A stretch of 53,749 bases of DNA from Bacteroidota bacterium (GCA_029558535.1 JAKQEK010000102.1:1-53749); one strand, 5' to 3'. Numbered from the stretch's first letter, positions 25,787-35,295 are shown. Numbers and translations are program-made. Notes: generated from the letters alone by a model not told the origin.

Positions 25787-26284
25787 TCACATCTTCGCCC
25801 AATCCAAATAATCCTCTTCCACACTATACAGCCCAAATATTTCACGTTTTAGGCGAACAAGATTTATAACATCCTCCATGTTGTATTTGAGTACATGCTG
25901 TTTTTTGTATGGGTTGTTCCAATCTTCGGCGAGTTTGAAGATATTGGATTTGTATTGGCGTTGTGATCGTTTTATTTCGAACATTTCTTCAAAGTAAGCT
26001 AGTTTATAGGAGTCCATTCCTGGCATTATGTCACGAAAGACTTTTAAAAGATTAACACAACGGAAATTATTCCGGATATCCATTCCGGTTGATTTTTCGA
26101 TCATGCCGATATCCGGTCCGTAAAAGTAAATGTATCCGTCAACCGGTTGTAGTATGCGAATTATGTTTTCAGTATTTAAGTTTTCATCATAAAGCTGACC
26201 ATAGTTTGTTATAGAGTAAGCGTAACCTACCAGAAAAAGTTCTTGATTGAAAAACCATTCGAGATCAATATATAAATCAGTCAT
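25787..26284 (-). CDS. DEDD-family 3'-5' exonuclease-like (RNase H fold) protein
   Basis: 165 residues from ATG 26284 (MTDLYIDLEWFFNQELFLVG); a longer frame from 26332 adds residues that look like upstream DNA. Exo I is the D-x-E of YIDLEW, Exo II the aspartate in YIYFYGPDIGM, and Exo III the aspartate in YNMEDVINLVRLK, which together match the RNase_H_2 family of small DnaQ-like exonucleases. It probably degrades or trims a nucleic acid 3' end. It is divergent from the HTH gene at 26403 across a good promoter, and the pair has no other obvious partner. The domain is complete though minimal. Confidence 0.6.
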   Translation of the reverse strand: MTDLYIDLEWFFNQELFLVGYAYSITNYGQLYDENLNTENIIRILQPVDGYIYFYGPDIGMIEKSTGMDIRNNFRCVNLLKVFRDIMPGMDSYKLAYFEEMFEIKRSQRQYKSNIFKLAEDWNNPYKKQHVLKYNMEDVINLVRLKREIFGLYSVEEDYLDWAKM

Positions 26285-26365
26285 TTGTTTTTTCGTAAAG
26301 GTAGTTTGAAAATGACCGAAATATTCTAACACTGTTGCAATAGCATTGTTTCAAACCCCTTTGCA

Positions 26366-26397
26366 TTTTGTGTTTATTAACTTACACTTTATATTTG
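26366..26397 (+). promoter_or_regulatory. Bacteroidetes-type promoter for the small HTH gene
   Basis: TTTTG (26366-26370), 19 bp, then TATATTTG (26390-26397), an excellent match to the -33/-7 consensus. The ATG follows only five bases after the -7 element, so the message is leaderless or nearly so. Confidence 0.6.
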
Positions 26398-26402
26398 TAA
26401 CA

Positions 26403-26585
26403 ATGGAAACAAAGCCAACATATACTCTCCAAGAACTCGCAGACTACTACGATACTACGCCCCGCACCATCTACAATTGGCTTTCCCCCATCCGCAAACA
26501 ATTACTTGAAATGTGTCCTGGAAAACAAAGATTAAGGATTTTGATGCCGAAACAAGTGAAGATGATTAAGGAGTTTTTGGGGTAA
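26403..26585 (+). CDS. Small helix-turn-helix protein
   Basis: 60 residues, METKPTYTLQELADYYDTTP, then RTIYNWLSPIRKQLLEM and LMPKQVKMIKEFL. This is a single HTH resembling the N-terminal half of MerR or excisionase families, with TPRTIYNWL as the recognition helix. The start at 26403 is chosen over an upstream ATG at 26346 because the promoter lies between them. It is divergent from the DEDD exonuclease gene (119 bp between starts) and 157 bp ahead of the methylase operon, so it could regulate either side. Its size leaves room for little else. Confidence 0.6.
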   Translation: METKPTYTLQELADYYDTTPRTIYNWLSPIRKQLLEMCPGKQRLRILMPKQVKMIKEFLG

Positions 26586-26742
26586 AACCCAGAAATGGGA
26601 ATTGTTTAAACTTTATGTTAAGCTATTGAAATAACTATAAATGATTGACAAATGCAAATTATTTTAGGAAAATGAAAAAAAAAGAGTATGATAGTAAATG
26701 GAAAATTTAAAAGTATTACCTTTACACATTATTATCAAATAA

Positions 26743-28056
26743 ATGGACAGACATACAAAAAAAAAAATAAAATCAATTAGTTCAGAAACGCTGAATGGCA
26801 AACATTATTCGAGAAATGATTTTGCGAGAAGCATAATGAATTATCCAGCTATGATGGTTCCATCTGTTCAGGAGCCAATTATAGAAAAACTTTCAGAAGC
26901 ATTAGATAATGATGTTTCTTTAATGGATCCTTTTATGGGAGCTTCAAACACACTCGTTACTGGAATGAAATACGGTATGAATGTATTTGGTCAGGATATT
27001 AATCCGCTATCAATTTTATTAAGCCAAGTAAAAATGAGCTATTATCAATCTGACGAGCTATTTGATGCTGAAAAAAGAATTATTGGCGATATAAATTCTA
27101 ACGTTTCTGAAGCAGTTGAAGTGTCATTTGTAAATATAGATAAATGGTTTATTAAAGAAATTCAAATTGAATTATCAAGAATTTATAGGGCTATACGTAA
27201 AGAGCCAGATTTAAGGATCAGAAAGTTTTTCTGGATAGCTTTAGCGGAAACTATACGATTGACAAGCAACGATAGAACATCTACATTTAAGATGCATATG
27301 CGTCCAATTGAAGAAATTAATTCAAGACAAGTCTCTGCTCTAAAAACGTTTATTTCTGTTTCTAGAAAGAATATAAAAAACATAGGTGATTACATCTCCG
27401 TTTTGGCACAAAAGGGCTATATAAATAATGGCAAGTATATTAAGAATGCTGATATAGTTTGGGGTGACACAAATGTGGAGATAAGAACAGATAAATTGTT
27501 CAATTTATTAGTCACATCTCCTCCATATGGTGATAACCAAACTACAGTAACTTATGGCCAGTTTTCTTATTTACCACTGCAATGGATACCAATTGAAGAT
27601 ATTGATAAAACAATAGAAATTGATTACTTAAAAACTACACAATCAATAGATAATAAAAGTTTAGGTGGTACAATAAAAGAAAGTATAAACGATATTGAAG
27701 AGAGAGTATTTAAGAAATCTAAAACTTTGAAGGTATTTGTAGCGCAGTTTAAAAATGATGAACAAAAAAAAGCCGAAAAGGTCACAAGATTCATAAATGA
27801 CTTGGATAATAGTATTGACAAAATGCTACCAAAAATGAAAAAAGGTTCTTTTTTAGTATGGACAATAGGCAATCGAAATGTAAATAAACAAGTTGTGCAA
27901 AATGATCTTATTCTTAAAGAATTGTTTAACTCAAAAGGAGTTGCCTTATTTACAGACCTTGAAAGAGATATATTAAGTAAAAGAATGCCAGGAAGAAATA
28001 ACTTCTCAAATATGATGAGCAAAGAGAAAATATTAATTTTCAAAAAGACTAATTAA
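26743..28056 (+). CDS. DNA methyltransferase (TSPPY type)
   Basis: 437 residues. Motif I DPFMGASN starts at D62, and motif IV TSPPYGDN is at 258-265. The S/TPP-Y form is typical of N4-cytosine methylases, although some N6-adenine enzymes also have it. The region between (80-250) is helical and probably holds target recognition. FSYLPLQWIPIEDID and the KKGSFLVWTIGNRNV strand are typical late motifs. Its stop overlaps the next ATG by one base (TAATG), coupling it to the GHKL protein. Together with the two genes downstream it forms a three-gene operon that looks like a modification-linked defence system. No restriction nuclease gene is directly attached. Confidence 0.82.
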   Translation: MDRHTKKKIKSISSETLNGKHYSRNDFARSIMNYPAMMVPSVQEPIIEKLSEALDNDVSLMDPFMGASNTLVTGMKYGMNVFGQDINPLSILLSQVKMSYYQSDELFDAEKRIIGDINSNVSEAVEVSFVNIDKWFIKEIQIELSRIYRAIRKEPDLRIRKFFWIALAETIRLTSNDRTSTFKMHMRPIEEINSRQVSALKTFISVSRKNIKNIGDYISVLAQKGYINNGKYIKNADIVWGDTNVEIRTDKLFNLLVTSPPYGDNQTTVTYGQFSYLPLQWIPIEDIDKTIEIDYLKTTQSIDNKSLGGTIKESINDIEERVFKKSKTLKVFVAQFKNDEQKKAEKVTRFINDLDNSIDKMLPKMKKGSFLVWTIGNRNVNKQVVQNDLILKELFNSKGVALFTDLERDILSKRMPGRNNFSNMMSKEKILIFKKTN

Positions 28057-30521
28057 TGGCTAAGAAAAAGTACCATTTTGATATAACACCTCATATTGTC
28101 AAGCAATTAGGAGAACAACTTGTTTCAGATGAAATCACAGCATTATTGGAGTTGATTAAAAACTCCTATGATGCTGATGCAACCTATGTTTCAATTGAAA
28201 TCAATACTACTGGACAGTATTTAAAAGAGGTGCTTTTTCATCCTGACCATAAGGGGTTTATTGTTGTTGAAGATGATGGTTTCGGAATGAATGAAGATAC
28301 CATAATGAAGTCTTGGTTGCTTATCTCTTATTCCCATAAACGACAATTAAAAGAATCAAAAAAAACAACACCAGGAGGAAGAACTCCTTTGGGAGATAAA
28401 GGATTAGGACGATTAAGTACTCAAAGATTGGCAGACATTTGTGAGATTTTCACAAATGAAAAAAAAGATAAGGGAACACATATTGCCTTTAACTGGAAAG
28501 ACTTTGAAAAGGAAATCGCTTTAAGTAAGGTTAAAATTAAAGCAGAATCTTTTTTGCCTAAGAAGAAATATGGCACAAAATTAGTTTTGGCTAATCTTAA
28601 CCACTCTGAAGTTTGGGAAGGAGATAACTTAGAAAAATTTAAAGGTCTAGTTTCACAAATTATTTCTCCATACAAGGAGAATAGACCGTTTGAAGTCTAT
28701 TTGAAATTTAATGGAATCAACATTGATTTCGATAAATCAAATGAAGAATTAAGAAACTTAGCAATATCACGTTTTGAATTTAAATTTGATGGTAAAGAAA
28801 TAATAATCAAAGGAAAGACTAAACTGACTAAATTTATTGGCAATAATCGAGAAGATTTTAAAAATTATCTAGAAATAGATAATGGGAAAAAATTCTTCGA
28901 TTTCCTTAAAAAAAAATACAAGGATATTGATAATGCATCAGGTACTTTTTTCATACAAACAGAAAAAAAGTTTGACTTCTATAAAGATATTGGTAGTCTA
29001 GAAATCTTTAATGGAGAAAGGGCAAACCCAGGCTCTTTTAATGGTCTTATAGATGAATTTACATATGATAATTGGATGTTTTCGGATGAGAATGTAAAAG
29101 AAATATTTGGGAAACTTACTAATTATCGAGATTTTGCTCAAAGTCAAGCAGGCATTAAGTTGTTTAGAAATGGATTTGCAGTAAAACCTTTTGGAATTGA
29201 TGGCGATGATTGGCTTCGTTTAAGAGATTCGCAGACAACTGGAGGCTCATATTATCCTTTGAGACCTGCAAATGTCATAGGTTATTTTGCTATAGATGAA
29301 GGTGAAAATAGAGAATTAAAAGATAAAACAGACAGAGAAGGCTTGGTCTCAAATCCATACTCTCGTAATTTCTTTGTTTTGGCTTTCTTTATTCGAGATG
29401 AAATCAATCGTTATCAAGAAAACATTCGAAGAACCTATAATGACTTTCTAAAAACATACAAAACTGAAAATAGTGGCATAAAAACAGTAACCCAAGCATT
29501 TAATCAGCTTAAAGATACTAAATCCAAGACAGAAGAAGTAAAACAGGAATTTAAGGATGCTGTTTTTACAGTAGATAAAGCAATTAAAGATTCGGATAAA
29601 ATCGTTAAATCTGTCAAGAGCAACCCGTTGTTCTCCACAGATTTGGAAAAAGAAACGGTTGAAAAAGTACATACCTTACTCAATGAATTAAAAGTTATTC
29701 AAAACACTCTAGAAAAACTTGAAAAGGTAATATCAAAGACGGAAAAGTTAAATGAAGTTATTGATGTACTTGAACCTAAAATTCAGATATTAGAGGAACA
29801 GCTAATTAATTTTTCACAACTGGCAAGTCTAGGATTAACTGCCGAATCTGTTAGCCACGAATTTGCTTCGATAGCAGACAGGTTGGCGGAAAAAGCGTCT
29901 TTTTATGCTACAAAACTACAAGGTAAAAAAATGACCGATTCGGATATTTATGTATTCATGGAATACATAAATACTACAGTAAACGGATTGAAAACTCAAT
30001 TAAAACACCTTGACCCTGCATTAAAATACAATAGAGAGAAAAAATCCACCTTCAATATTTCTGGCTTTCTTGAAGAAGAAAATGAATATTATAAAAACAG
30101 ATTCGAAAAACAGCAAATTAAATTTAGTATACTTCAAGAAGAGGATTTTTCGATCAATATAAACAGGGGAAAACTCGTTCAGATTATTGATAATATTGTA
30201 AATAACGCTGAATATTGGTTGATTGAACGAAAGAAAAACGAACCAAGTTTTAATCCTTCAATTACTATAAAATTAGATTCTCCTTGGATTTATATATCAG
30301 ATAATGGATACGGGGTATCTCCAGCGGTTGAAAATCAGATTTTTGAACCATTTGTTACTACCAAACCTAAAGGTGAAGGAAGAGGTTTAGGATTGTTTAT
30401 TATTCAGCAATTATTAGACGCTTCGGGATGTACAATAGCGTTGGAGCCTACCCGAAATGAACATAAAAGAAAATTCATTTTTGCTATTAACTTTTCAAAC
30501 ATCATCAATGGAGACAAATAA
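28056..30521 (+). CDS. Dual-GHKL protein: MORC/Hsp90-like ATPase plus histidine-kinase module
   Basis: 821 residues with two ATP-binding GHKL domains. The first has N36 in NSYDADA, DDGFGM (73-78) and GDKGLGRLS (about 113-121), as in MORC/MutL/Hsp90-like ATPases. After a coiled-coil linker (about 470-590) comes SVSHEFASI with His601 in an HE box, like a phosphoacceptor histidine, followed by the second GHKL domain: N-box IIDNIVNNAEYW, G1 ISDNGYGVS and G2 GRGLGLFII. There is no membrane segment, so it is a cytosolic sensor. The receiver-like protein begins inside its 3' end. MORC-like ATPases are known in predicted restriction systems; coupling one to a full kinase half is unusual. Confidence 0.82.
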   Translation: MAKKKYHFDITPHIVKQLGEQLVSDEITALLELIKNSYDADATYVSIEINTTGQYLKEVLFHPDHKGFIVVEDDGFGMNEDTIMKSWLLISYSHKRQLKESKKTTPGGRTPLGDKGLGRLSTQRLADICEIFTNEKKDKGTHIAFNWKDFEKEIALSKVKIKAESFLPKKKYGTKLVLANLNHSEVWEGDNLEKFKGLVSQIISPYKENRPFEVYLKFNGINIDFDKSNEELRNLAISRFEFKFDGKEIIIKGKTKLTKFIGNNREDFKNYLEIDNGKKFFDFLKKKYKDIDNASGTFFIQTEKKFDFYKDIGSLEIFNGERANPGSFNGLIDEFTYDNWMFSDENVKEIFGKLTNYRDFAQSQAGIKLFRNGFAVKPFGIDGDDWLRLRDSQTTGGSYYPLRPANVIGYFAIDEGENRELKDKTDREGLVSNPYSRNFFVLAFFIRDEINRYQENIRRTYNDFLKTYKTENSGIKTVTQAFNQLKDTKSKTEEVKQEFKDAVFTVDKAIKDSDKIVKSVKSNPLFSTDLEKETVEKVHTLLNELKVIQNTLEKLEKVISKTEKLNEVIDVLEPKIQILEEQLINFSQLASLGLTAESVSHEFASIADRLAEKASFYATKLQGKKMTDSDIYVFMEYINTTVNGLKTQLKHLDPALKYNREKKSTFNISGFLEEENEYYKNRFEKQQIKFSILQEEDFSININRGKLVQIIDNIVNNAEYWLIERKKNEPSFNPSITIKLDSPWIYISDNGYGVSPAVENQIFEPFVTTKPKGEGRGLGLFIIQQLLDASGCTIALEPTRNEHKRKFIFAINFSNIINGDK

Positions 30522-32283
30522 TCAAGAAAATAATAAAGTTACAATAAATACTAAAAGCGAAGCCCAGGCACAGACAGCTATTATAAATTTTTTAACTCAG
30601 CTAAATGTTCAAAAAATTGTGTATGTAGATGACAGGTGTTCAATAAGTGAATTGAAAGAAGCTTATATTGGAAAACTAAAAGCACATTATGAAAATAAGC
30701 CGGAAGAAATAGATTTTGTAAACTGGGAATCAGCAGAACAAGTATTCGAAAACCAAATTGTTGCATTGTGGGATGGTAAGAGTGATGAAGAAAGAAGAGG
30801 GTTGTTTTTAAAAATTCTAACCTTCGAAAATAATGTTGAAGAACTTGAGAATTCTGTTGCTCCATTACACCTTAAAACTGTTTTAAAGGATAAGATTGAT
30901 TTATTATCACCTTCCGAGTGGGTTGCAAATAAAGACAATATTACCCAAAGCCTTAGTGAAAAAGCTAAAATCTTATTTCTATTCGACATTGTTTTTGAAT
31001 ATGCGCCTTTACCAGGTCATAGAGATGGAAGGGATTTAGCAGTTGAGTTACTTCAAGACAACACTATTAGTAAATTTTTATATTGTGGTATTTTCTCACA
31101 TTTATTTAATATCAATGAGGAGCATGAAAAAAGAAAGGAATATTGCAGGACACATCATTTAGATAAAGAAAAGTTTTATACTATTTCAAAAAAGAGGTTT
31201 CAAAGCGGTTCTTATTTACCAGGGTTAGCAGAGGGAATACGTAATACTCTTCTCATTAACGAAGTTGAATTGTTAAAGAAAGACGCTTCAAAATTATTAA
31301 AAAAGTCCTTTAACGAGGCTATCGGTGAAATTATTAATATGACACCTGAATCCTTTAATCATATTATTCAAAAAAGTTCAAAAGTCGAAGGTGCATGGGA
31401 AATGGCGACATTGATTAGAGTTTCTAATATTATAACAACCAATAAGGCTTTAAAAAGTCTATTATCTGATTCTCTGAGAACAAAATTAAATCAAAGTCTA
31501 GGGAAGATAAGACAAGTCGAAAATATTAAGACTGGAGGAGAAACTCCTTTTGATAAAGCCCAAGTGTTTGATTTAAGAGCAAAAGAATTGTACATCAACA
31601 GTGATATTCTAAATCAGTTGCATTATCCATTGTCTAATGGGGATATTTTTAAAATTCAGGATACAGAGTATATTTTGCTCGTTCAACCTTGTAATGTTGC
31701 TATGCGAAGCAGTGGTTCAAGAGAAAGAAACTACAATCTTGGTTTACTTGTTGAATTGGAAGTTCTAAAGAAAGATGATTTCCTTAAATATAAAAAACAT
31801 CAACTCGCTACTTTAGAAGTTATAGAGGATATTTCGTTGCCATTTGATTCCGTAAAAATAGCTCGCTTTTCTACATTCCAATCAGTAAGCCTATCTCCCT
31901 TAGATTTGACGGTTTTTAATAATGATGGGGTATCAAGAATAAATTTAAGTGAGTCAGAAAATTTATCTACGACAATTCAAGAATCATGGAAAAAGCGATA
32001 CAAGGTGCTACATAAGGAGTTTTCTGATTTTAGTGAAGGAATAAAAACATACAATAAATTAAGAATTACCAATAAGAATATAATAAAGAAATTGGTGTTA
32101 AATGGCTCCCTATTTTCAGGTTATAAAATAGACAATGAAAATTCTTTATCTAAAAGAGCAAAATTGTTAGAATTTAATATACAAAGGATGGCTCATTACA
32201 AATCTCCCTATTCTGATGACTTATTACAAAAGTTTATGCTGTATTTGTCAAGAAATGCTTTTGAGCACGATTTTACAAATTAA
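30508..32283 (+). CDS. Receiver-like (REC) effector or regulator protein
   Basis: 591 residues from ATG 30508, overlapping the GHKL gene by 14 bases. The N-terminus has IVYVDD (acid pair D41/D42), and after an insertion of about 100 residues comes ILFLFDIVFEY with Asp160 as candidate phosphoacceptor, then GRDLAVELL and FLYCGIFSHL, consistent with a receiver fold split by a long insert. The C-terminal 350 residues are unassigned (a helical part to about 380, then a beta part including EYILLVQPCNVAM). No HTH or known nuclease is visible, so output may be by protein contact or an unrecognised effector domain. Its natural partner is the histidine-kinase-like protein upstream. Confidence 0.65.
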   Translation: METNNQENNKVTINTKSEAQAQTAIINFLTQLNVQKIVYVDDRCSISELKEAYIGKLKAHYENKPEEIDFVNWESAEQVFENQIVALWDGKSDEERRGLFLKILTFENNVEELENSVAPLHLKTVLKDKIDLLSPSEWVANKDNITQSLSEKAKILFLFDIVFEYAPLPGHRDGRDLAVELLQDNTISKFLYCGIFSHLFNINEEHEKRKEYCRTHHLDKEKFYTISKKRFQSGSYLPGLAEGIRNTLLINEVELLKKDASKLLKKSFNEAIGEIINMTPESFNHIIQKSSKVEGAWEMATLIRVSNIITTNKALKSLLSDSLRTKLNQSLGKIRQVENIKTGGETPFDKAQVFDLRAKELYINSDILNQLHYPLSNGDIFKIQDTEYILLVQPCNVAMRSSGSRERNYNLGLLVELEVLKKDDFLKYKKHQLATLEVIEDISLPFDSVKIARFSTFQSVSLSPLDLTVFNNDGVSRINLSESENLSTTIQESWKKRYKVLHKEFSDFSEGIKTYNKLRITNKNIIKKLVLNGSLFSGYKIDNENSLSKRAKLLEFNIQRMAHYKSPYSDDLLQKFMLYLSRNAFEHDFTN

Positions 32284-32539
32284 CATCGTTGAGTAAAATG
32301 AATTAAGCATTAGTCGGTAACAGCAAGGCTTTGCAAAATGCGTACTAAAAAATAGCTAAAGCATTGAAACTTATATTTCTTTGCCCTTATCTTGAAACAT
32401 TTGCGGTCGAAAATCCCACAGCTGTTACAAAACCTCAAATATTACCAGAAATCACTCCCCATTACTCCCCAATAACTCCATTTAGCAGAAAACACTAATT
32501 TCACTTACCATATTATTGCATTAAGAATTTAATGCGAAT
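32284..32539. promoter_or_regulatory. Intergenic region before the virion-like gene run
   Basis: 256 bp without a gene. It contains three 10-bp steps ATCACTCCCC, ATTACTCCCC and AATAACTCCA (about 32448-32477), then TATTATTG near 32510, a weak -7 candidate for the long plus-strand operon. The GC content rises in the genes that follow. Confidence 0.4.
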
Positions 32540-33097
32540 ATGCCAAAGCTGAAACATATACTGATAGTAGTAGCGGTGATCCTGACCTTTGGAATCGCCT
32601 GGAAGTTTTTTAAGAGAGTAAAGGATACCGAAAAGCTGAAGCTTGGCAGTACCTCTCTGAAAGCATCAAAGAAACTTGAAAGTTTCAAGGATCTTGCTGA
32701 TATTTTTACTAGCGGATTTAGGATGAAAGGATACATTGAAGTCCGCAATTTCTCAGGAAAGGATTACATCCTAAATCAGCTTAGTCTTGATTGCTATTCG
32801 CCAAAATCTCAAAAGCTGGTAGCCGAACAAACCAACATACTTCCTGAAAACATAGTTTTGAAAAACCGACAGGTAACAAATATTCCTTTGGAATATAATG
32901 TTGACCTGATTAACTCATTGTCTCTTTTCAGAGAATCGGAAGTAATCCCAGCAGATGCAACAGTTTGGCAGATTGTCTCAAAACCTGCAACCTACTGGAA
33001 AGATATAAACCTGAAAAAGCTGAAAGTGAAACTTATCGGCTTTATCCAGGCAGAGGGAATTACACTTAGTGTTAACGAAGATTATCTGCTGTTATGA
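32540..33097 (+). CDS. Membrane-anchored beta-sandwich protein
   Basis: 185 residues. An N-terminal transmembrane helix (residues 4-22, LKHILIVVAVILTFGIAWKF) is followed by a basic stretch and, from about 65, a beta-rich domain (GYIEVRNFSGKDYILNQLSL, then VKLIGFIQAEGITLSVNEDY) reminiscent of LEA14-like sandwiches. It is the first gene of the plus-strand run and overlaps the next by four bases (ATGA). The topology would put the domain on the outside of the cytoplasmic membrane, or inside a virion membrane if the module makes particles. No family is recognised with confidence. Confidence 0.6.
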   Translation: MPKLKHILIVVAVILTFGIAWKFFKRVKDTEKLKLGSTSLKASKKLESFKDLADIFTSGFRMKGYIEVRNFSGKDYILNQLSLDCYSPKSQKLVAEQTNILPENIVLKNRQVTNIPLEYNVDLINSLSLFRESEVIPADATVWQIVSKPATYWKDINLKKLKVKLIGFIQAEGITLSVNEDYLLL

Positions 33098-35295
33098 GTA
33101 ATTATGCCGTATCGGGAAAAAGCAAGACCTTAAAGCATTATGCCGATGTGCATGATACTATTGCTGCCGTGAAAAGAATCGTAAAAGAAAATTATCCAGC
33201 AGCAAAAGATCTTTCATCCGTACTTCAGGGAAATAATTGCAAAGAAACATTTGAGAATGTCTGGAACTTTGTACGTCAGAATATAAGGTATCAGAATGAT
33301 GAGCCAGGATTGGAACAGCTCCGCACTCCGCAGAGAACCTTACACGATCAGATTGGTGACTGTGATGATATGAGTATTCTAATCTCGAGTATTCTCACAA
33401 ACCTTGGACATAATCACGAACTTGTTGTAGCGGCTTACAGAAAAGCAGATCAGTGGCAACACATTTACCCAGCAGCATATAGTAGCAACGGAGCCAGATA
33501 TGTGATTGATTGCGTTCCGGAAATCCCACATTTTAATTATGAAGCACAACCCATTAGAAACAAAATAGTAATAGACATGCGACTAGAAGAATTAGGCTCA
33601 GTTTCCGCTGGCATGATCAGCGAGCTCACAAAACCTTTCGACATTAATAATTTGTCGGGAGCATTTGTTGAGGACTACCAACTCGAAGTAATCCAAGGCA
33701 TACTTGGAAACGTGGCAATTGTTGGTCCAGAAGATGAATACGATACCGCCATTAGCGGTTCGGAACTGCAACGCAACATCATCCTTAAACAGTTGATTGA
33801 TGCAAGACAAACCCTTGAAAAAGAAGTGAACAGCCCGTCGGAGATGTCACAGATTAACGATAATAAGACAGAACTGAAATTGGTTAACGACATCATCAAT
33901 AGTTTTAATGAGGATGCTGGCCGAGATGAAGCTATCGAAATCGCAATCAGCCAGGGCACACTTTATCAGAATTTCTACAAAGCAATTCAGTATGCTTTTG
34001 ATGAATCTGTGAACGGACTTTCCGGTGAATCAGATGAAGAAATGTATTATCTGAAAGTTTTGGCCGACAATGATATGCTCGAAGAGCTTATCAGTGACAA
34101 GTACAGTGCTGAAGATCTTGAAGGACTCGCAGCCATCAAGCTTGCGAAAAATCCAAATGCGCCGAAATCTGGTGGCCTCCTGAAGAAAATCGGAGCAAAA
34201 GTAAAACAAGGCGTTCAGAAGTTTAAAGAAAACAATCCAAAGATTGCAAAAGTTGGACATGCACTTAATAAGTACAATCCAGCAACTTTCACATTGAGAA
34301 AATCAATGGAAGCTTTCTTGAGAGCAAATGTTTTCTTCGTGGCCGAAAAACTAGCCATTGGTTATGCCAGCGAAGCTGAAGCAAAAAAGCTTGGTTACAG
34401 TAACCCAGAATGGAAACAATTTGTTGATGCAAAAGACAAAGCTGAGCAGAAATGGCATTCACTTGGAGGCGACAAAGCTTACTTCAGACAAATGGTTATG
34501 AATGGCCGTGGAGCAAAGAAAGCTGGACTGAAAGGACAGCTAGGCGTTGCTCCTGCAATAATTCTAGCTATCACCAAAGTTTTTGGAGGCATCATCGAGA
34601 TGGTAAAAAAACTCAAGTTAAGAAGAGCGGATGGAACTGTAGTTGATGAAACTCAGGAATCACCAAGTCCAGCAAATAACACAAACTATAAATCAAAAAA
34701 TATGGCAACCGGTACAGAAAAAGAAACTCCAGATGGAGGAGCTCCTGCAGACAATGCAGCCAATATACAAACTGATGAAAAATCAGGTGTGAGTGTAGAA
34801 ACAGTAGTTGACGAAAACGGCAAAGAAAGCAAGATTTACCGTGATAAAGACGGAAATGAAATCAGCAGAATTAAGTACTTCCTGATCAAGAACAAAACAA
34901 TGATAATCATTGTTGCAGTTGTTCTTACCATTGGGATTGCTGCTCTGGTGATTTGGAAAATCCGCCAGAGATCCCTACGTGGACTTGGCGAAGCCGGACT
35001 TTCCAAAAAGCAGGAAAATTTCATAAAACGCAAGGGTTTAAACAGTAGAGCTTATGCCTCTTTGATTCGCGAAGAAATCAAAAAGGACAAAAAACCTTAC
35101 AATGATGTAAACCGCAAATCATATTACAAAAAGGTTTTCCGTGAAGCCTTCGACAGACCACTATCTTCCAAACAAGTATCTGCAGCACAGCAATACAATC
35201 AAACACTTAGCCAGGTGCGACAAATAGCCAAAGCAAAAGGTGGAGGATCAAGAGCATGGAAAGAAGCTTGGTCGGAAGTAAAAAAAAAAGATTAG
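33094..35295 (+). CDS. Transglutaminase-fold protein with late transmembrane segment
   Basis: 733 residues. The N-terminal domain (about 25-150) is transglutaminase-like, with a complete C90 (QIGDCDDMSIL), H123 (DQWQHIYP) and D139 (YVIDCVPE) triad. Residues 200-560 are helical and unassigned. A single membrane span is at about 602-622 (MIIIVAVVLTIGIAALVIW). The tail of about 105 residues is very basic (SKKQENFIKRKGLNSRAYAS). Such a protein could crosslink or cleave an envelope or capsid component. It is the largest protein in the run and starts inside its neighbour's stop. I know of no standard tailed-phage protein with this layout. Confidence 0.7.
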   Translation: MSNYAVSGKSKTLKHYADVHDTIAAVKRIVKENYPAAKDLSSVLQGNNCKETFENVWNFVRQNIRYQNDEPGLEQLRTPQRTLHDQIGDCDDMSILISSILTNLGHNHELVVAAYRKADQWQHIYPAAYSSNGARYVIDCVPEIPHFNYEAQPIRNKIVIDMRLEELGSVSAGMISELTKPFDINNLSGAFVEDYQLEVIQGILGNVAIVGPEDEYDTAISGSELQRNIILKQLIDARQTLEKEVNSPSEMSQINDNKTELKLVNDIINSFNEDAGRDEAIEIAISQGTLYQNFYKAIQYAFDESVNGLSGESDEEMYYLKVLADNDMLEELISDKYSAEDLEGLAAIKLAKNPNAPKSGGLLKKIGAKVKQGVQKFKENNPKIAKVGHALNKYNPATFTLRKSMEAFLRANVFFVAEKLAIGYASEAEAKKLGYSNPEWKQFVDAKDKAEQKWHSLGGDKAYFRQMVMNGRGAKKAGLKGQLGVAPAIILAITKVFGGIIEMVKKLKLRRADGTVVDETQESPSPANNTNYKSKNMATGTEKETPDGGAPADNAANIQTDEKSGVSVETVVDENGKESKIYRDKDGNEISRIKYFLIKNKTMIIIVAVVLTIGIAALVIWKIRQRSLRGLGEAGLSKKQENFIKRKGLNSRAYASLIREEIKKDKKPYNDVNRKSYYKKVFREAFDRPLSSKQVSAAQQYNQTLSQVRQIAKAKGGGSRAWKEAWSEVKKKD

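Noticed and set aside
26743..32283. Detocs-type two-component defence
   Set aside because: A DNA methylase and a MORC-like N-terminal ATPase are not part of that system as I know it, and the layout of the receiver protein differs.
34452..34646. Alternative-frame open frames inside the large plus-strand genes and on their complementary strand
   Set aside because: They lie wholly inside longer genes with clear domains and show no independent features.
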